Shown here: positions 61,381-64,000 of the stretch, in pieces
How the letters are laid out: each line of letters starts with the position of its first letter
How positions within the stretch are numbered: the stretch's first letter is position 1
Source: Paraburkholderia polaris
Lineage (GTDB): Bacteria; Pseudomonadota; Gammaproteobacteria; Burkholderiales; Burkholderiaceae
Length of the DNA: 64,000 bases
Assembly: GCF_012927345.1 (NCBI RefSeq)
Contig: NZ_JABBGJ010000003.1
Span: 62,001 to 126,000, forward strand
Direction of reading: 5' to 3'
Translations under genes and position numbers: made by a program
Notes under the pieces: generated by a model
Told to the model about the DNA's origin: nothing
The model's input: the letters and a program-made list of their open reading frames with translations, nothing else
Databases searched by the model: none

Positions 61381-62331
61381 TCAGTGCCGCTGATCAGCAG
61401 CCGGCGTCACGCCTTGTGAGAGCGCATTGGCGACAAAAAGTTGCGCCACGTCGACCGGATCGAATTCGTACCGTTGATTACAGAATTCGCAATGAATCTC
61501 GACGTGACCGCGCTCTTCGATCACGCCGTCCACTTCCTCGCGGCCCAGCATCTTCAGCATCGCGCCGACTTTTTCGCGCGAGCAACTGCATTCGAAGCGC
61601 GTCGTGGCCGGCTCGAAATGCTGCACATTTTCCTGCCAGAACAGACGGCGGAAAATCGTTGCCGGTTCTTCCTTCAGCAACTCGTCTTGCGACATCGTGC
61701 CACCGAGCGTGCAGACGCGCTCCCACGTATCCGCATCCAGATCGCTCGGATGCGGGACGATGCCACCGTCTCCCGGCAGCTTTTGCAGCAGCATGCCGAC
61801 TGCCCGTTCGGTGTTCGCCGCGAGCCACAGGCGCGTGTCGAGTTGCTCCGAGTGATGCATGTAGTGCTCGAGCACTTCGGACATCGACTTGAGCGGGCCG
61901 TCCACGCCCGACAGCGGCACGATACTTTGATACGGTTGCTGGCCGGGCTGCTTGTCGCGCGGGTCGAGCGTGATTACGCAACGGCCATGACCACTCGCAT
62001 TGACCAGTTCGATCATGGAAGTGGTGTCGTCGATCGTATTGCCCGTTTCGCCGGAGAGCTTGGCGGTCGCGCGCATCGACAGGTCGGAGCTGCACTGCAC
62101 CACCAGCATCTTGGCCGGTCCGTCGCCGAAAATCTGCATGACGAGCGTGCCGTCGAACTTGAGGTTCGCCGAAAGCAGCGCGCACGCGGCCATCATCTCG
62201 CCGAGAATCGTCCGGACGGGCGCCGGATAGTCCCGGCGCGTCAGCACTTCCTGCCACGTATTGCGCAACGAAACGATCTCGCCGCGCACCGGCGCCGCGC
62301 TGAACATGAATTTTTGCAACTGGTCGCTCAC
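61381..62331 (-). CDS. hslO: redox-activated chaperone Hsp33
   Basis: A 316-residue holdase switched on by oxidation. The N-terminal domain (SDQLQKFMFSAAPVRGEIVSLRNTWQEVL...LLSANLKFDGTLVMQIFGDGPAKMLVVQC) is followed by the C-terminal zinc-binding switch CSCS and CEFC (about 250 and 283), which supply the four redox cysteines. The length is normal. Confidence 0.95.
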   Translation of the reverse strand: MSDQLQKFMFSAAPVRGEIVSLRNTWQEVLTRRDYPAPVRTILGEMMAACALLSANLKFDGTLVMQIFGDGPAKMLVVQCSSDLSMRATAKLSGETGNTIDDTTSMIELVNASGHGRCVITLDPRDKQPGQQPYQSIVPLSGVDGPLKSMSEVLEHYMHHSEQLDTRLWLAANTERAVGMLLQKLPGDGGIVPHPSDLDADTWERVCTLGGTMSQDELLKEEPATIFRRLFWQENVQHFEPATTRFECSCSREKVGAMLKMLGREEVDGVIEERGHVEIHCEFCNQRYEFDPVDVAQLFVANALSQGVTPAADQRH

Positions 62332-62394
62332 AACTTTTCCTCGGTCGAATGACGCAGCCTGAGCTGCGCCGTGCGCGCCGCGCGCTCCGGCTGG

Positions 62395-62919
62395 TTAGCC
62401 GATGCGCACGAGCTGCGCCTTGAAATATTCGCGGCGCTCGGCATAGCTTGCCGTGCCGCGCTGCATATTGGCGATATCCGTCTCGGTCAGTTCGCGCACC
62501 ACTTTGGCGGGCGCGCCGAGAATCAGCGAATTGTCGGGAAAAACCTTGCCTTCAGTGACGATGGCACCCGCTCCGACCAGACAGTTGCGGCCGATTACCG
62601 CACCATTCAAGACCACGGCCTGAATTCCGATCAGCGCGCCTTCCTTGATCGTGCAGCCGTGCAGCATGACCTGGTGGCCGATCGTCACATTCGGCTCGAT
62701 TGTCAGCGGAAAGCCCGGGTCGGTATGCAGCACCGCGTTTTCCTGCACGTTGCTGCCGGCGCCGAGGGTGATCGGCTCGTTGTCGCCGCGAAGCGTCGCG
62801 CCGAACCAGACGCTCGAATTTTCCTCGAGCGTCACGTTGCCGATAATGTTCGCCGAATCCGCGACGAACACGCTTTCATGGATGGTCGGGGCTGCTTCGC
62901 CAAGCTTATAAATTGTCAC
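62395..62919 (-). CDS. gamma-carbonic-anhydrase-like left-handed beta-helix protein
   Basis: A 174-residue hexapeptide-repeat protein of the PaaY/YrdA/CaiE type. Repeats VFVADSANIIGNVTLEENSSVWFGATLRGDNEPITLGAGSNVQENAVLHTD carry the metal-ligand HxxxxH (TIGHQVMLHGC). GTG 62919 is the likely start, with AGAGGAGA upstream. YrdA-type members often lack clear carbonic anhydrase activity, so the reaction is uncertain. It is 63 bases upstream of hslO on the same strand and may be co-transcribed. Confidence 0.9.
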   Translation of the reverse strand: MTIYKLGEAAPTIHESVFVADSANIIGNVTLEENSSVWFGATLRGDNEPITLGAGSNVQENAVLHTDPGFPLTIEPNVTIGHQVMLHGCTIKEGALIGIQAVVLNGAVIGRNCLVGAGAIVTEGKVFPDNSLILGAPAKVVRELTETDIANMQRGTASYAERREYFKAQLVRIG

Positions 62920-63225
62920 GGTGTCTCCTCTTGATCGGTCGCGACGCGCTGTGCGGGCCGGCCGGGGGTGGCGAAATGGGTCGAAAATACGCTGCAAAAC
63001 GGGGCTGCAAAACGGGCTGAAAACACCCGCAAACGCACTGATGGACCCGGTTGTCCTGCCGACCCTGCGCAATAGGCACGCGAGATGGTCGAATCGAGTA
63101 TTGTAAACGGTTGTGTGGTTAGGCCGCTTGGCCGTGCCGCAAGCCAAGCCGTCCGGCGCCCAGCCTTGGCGAACGCCGCGCCTTCCGTCTTGCCTCTTGC
63201 CTTGCCCTTTGCCAACCTGTTTGCC
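62920..63225. other. divergent gap before the DUF455 gene
   Basis: Contains short repeats of AAAACGGGCTG type (62995-63020), with no gene supported. Promoters of both divergent genes must lie here; none is clear enough to mark. Confidence 0.4.
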
Positions 63226-64000
63226 ATGAATTCCGCTGCTCCGTCTATTTCGCCCGCTCCGTCGATATCGAATCCCGAGGATTGCTCGAATCGCGCGAAT
63301 TGCGCGCGTACCGCGGCGCTGGCCACATTGCGCGAAGTCGACCCGGCAATCAAGGCGGTCGCGGCCCGCGCGTTATACGCCGCGGTGCTCGACGGCAGCC
63401 TCGCATGCACCGCAGACCTCGAACTCGCCGAGCCGGCAGACCTGCCGGGCCGTCCCGCACGCCCCGAACTGGTCGATCCGCGCAAACTGAAACGCCGCAG
63501 CATGCAGTCGCCCGAAGGGCGAGCCGTCCTGCTGCACGCGCTTGCGCACATCGAATTCAACGCCATCAATCTCGCGCTCGACGCCGTCTGGCGTTTTGCC
63601 GGCATGCCCGCCGAGTTCTACACCGACTGGCTCAAAGTTGCCGCCGAAGAGGCACATCACTTCTCGTTGCTGGTCGCGCGCCTTGCGGAATTCGGCCATG
63701 CCTACGGCGATTTTCCCGCACATGACGGCCTCTGGGACATGTGCGAGCGAACCCGTGCCGACGTGCTGGCGCGCATGGCGCTGGTGCCGCGCACCCTCGA
63801 AGCGCGCGGCCTTGACGCCTCGCCGCCGATCCGCGCGCGCCTGCAGCAGGCGGGCGACCAGGCATCCGCAGCGATTCTTGACGTGATCCTGCGCGACGAA
63901 ATCGGCCATGTGCTGATCGGCAACCGCTGGTTTCGCCATCTGTGCGACGAAAGCGGTCTCGATCCGCACACCGCCTACACTCGCCTCGCCGATCAGTATC
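63226..64000 (+). CDS. DUF455 ferritin-like protein, 3' end outside the window
   Basis: At least 258 residues are visible from ATG 63226 with no stop before the window edge. After a Ser/Pro-rich start, the DUF455 core reads LKRRSMQSPEGRAVLLHALAHIEFNAINLALDAVWRF, then WLKVAAEEAHHFSLLVARLAEFG, and later ILRDEIGHVLIGNRWF. The Glu and His in these helices (HIE, EEAHH, DEIGH) are the expected di-metal ligands. Function is unknown. The start lacks a clear ribosome site, so it is provisional. Confidence 0.85.
   Translation, partial: MNSAAPSISPAPSISNPEDCSNRANCARTAALATLREVDPAIKAVAARALYAAVLDGSLACTADLELAEPADLPGRPARPELVDPRKLKRRSMQSPEGRAVLLHALAHIEFNAINLALDAVWRFAGMPAEFYTDWLKVAAEEAHHFSLLVARLAEFGHAYGDFPAHDGLWDMCERTRADVLARMALVPRTLEARGLDASPPIRARLQQAGDQASAAILDVILRDEIGHVLIGNRWFRHLCDESGLDPHTAYTRLADQY

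Overview
The window looks like a chromosomal segment of a Burkholderiaceae bacterium, most likely Paraburkholderia or a close relative. It is GC-rich. Its gene orders are typical of that group: iscR-iscS-iscU-iscA-hscB-hscA-fdx-iscX, aceE-aceF-lpdA with a lipoyl domain on E3, recJ-prfB-lysS, and lolC-lolD-tatD-comEC ... pyrG-kdsA-eno-ftsB. It also carries a phasin gene, and its toxin modules have Burkholderia-type (N-x-D/E-LYN) boundaries. The species call is inference.

Positions 1-4550 are accessory DNA next to an initiator tRNA-fMet. They hold a remnant of a CHC2-primase-like gene, an XRE regulator plus a SymE-like toxin, and two orphan CdiA C-terminal toxin modules. The first module is frameshifted and has a colicin-E3-like active site with an ATGA-overlapping immunity gene. 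The second is glycine-rich and followed by a 44-residue one-helix membrane protein. The block is bounded by a diverged copy (about 136-345) of the terminator and 3' end of the racemase gene that lies beyond it.

Positions 4555-6794 carry a YgeA-like racemase and a divergent CodA-like deaminase. A second small island (6795-8700) holds two tandem, paralogous exported proteins of unknown function. It too is flanked by duplicated ends of its neighbours: the 3' ends of codA and prlC.

Positions 8849-19684 carry prlC, an acyltransferase, folD, a DUF2950/DUF3300 envelope pair and a PAS sensor kinase/response regulator pair. Between regulator and DUF3300 gene lie a hexanucleotide array and a G-quadruplex-like tract. 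Positions 19918-26442 encode the pyruvate dehydrogenase complex. Then come phaP with probable PhaR operators, pbpG, an IclR regulator divergent from lutA-lutB (no lutC seen), a Gly/Tyr-rich lipoprotein and a tyrosine phosphatase.

Positions 34895-41161 are the complete ISC iron-sulfur operon with two IscR-type sites over the promoter. Positions 41288-48231, on the minus strand, carry a glycine-zipper protein, lysS, prfB with its programmed frameshift, recJ and an unknown gene. Positions 48364-60647, on the plus strand, run from the Lol exporter through comEC to pyrG, kdsA, eno and ftsB. The end holds a small lipoprotein gene, hslO, a gamma-carbonic-anhydrase-like gene and the start of a DUF455 ferritin-like gene cut by the window edge.

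Most of the window is ordinary housekeeping DNA. The novelty is in the first 8.7 kb and in several intergenic tandem arrays.
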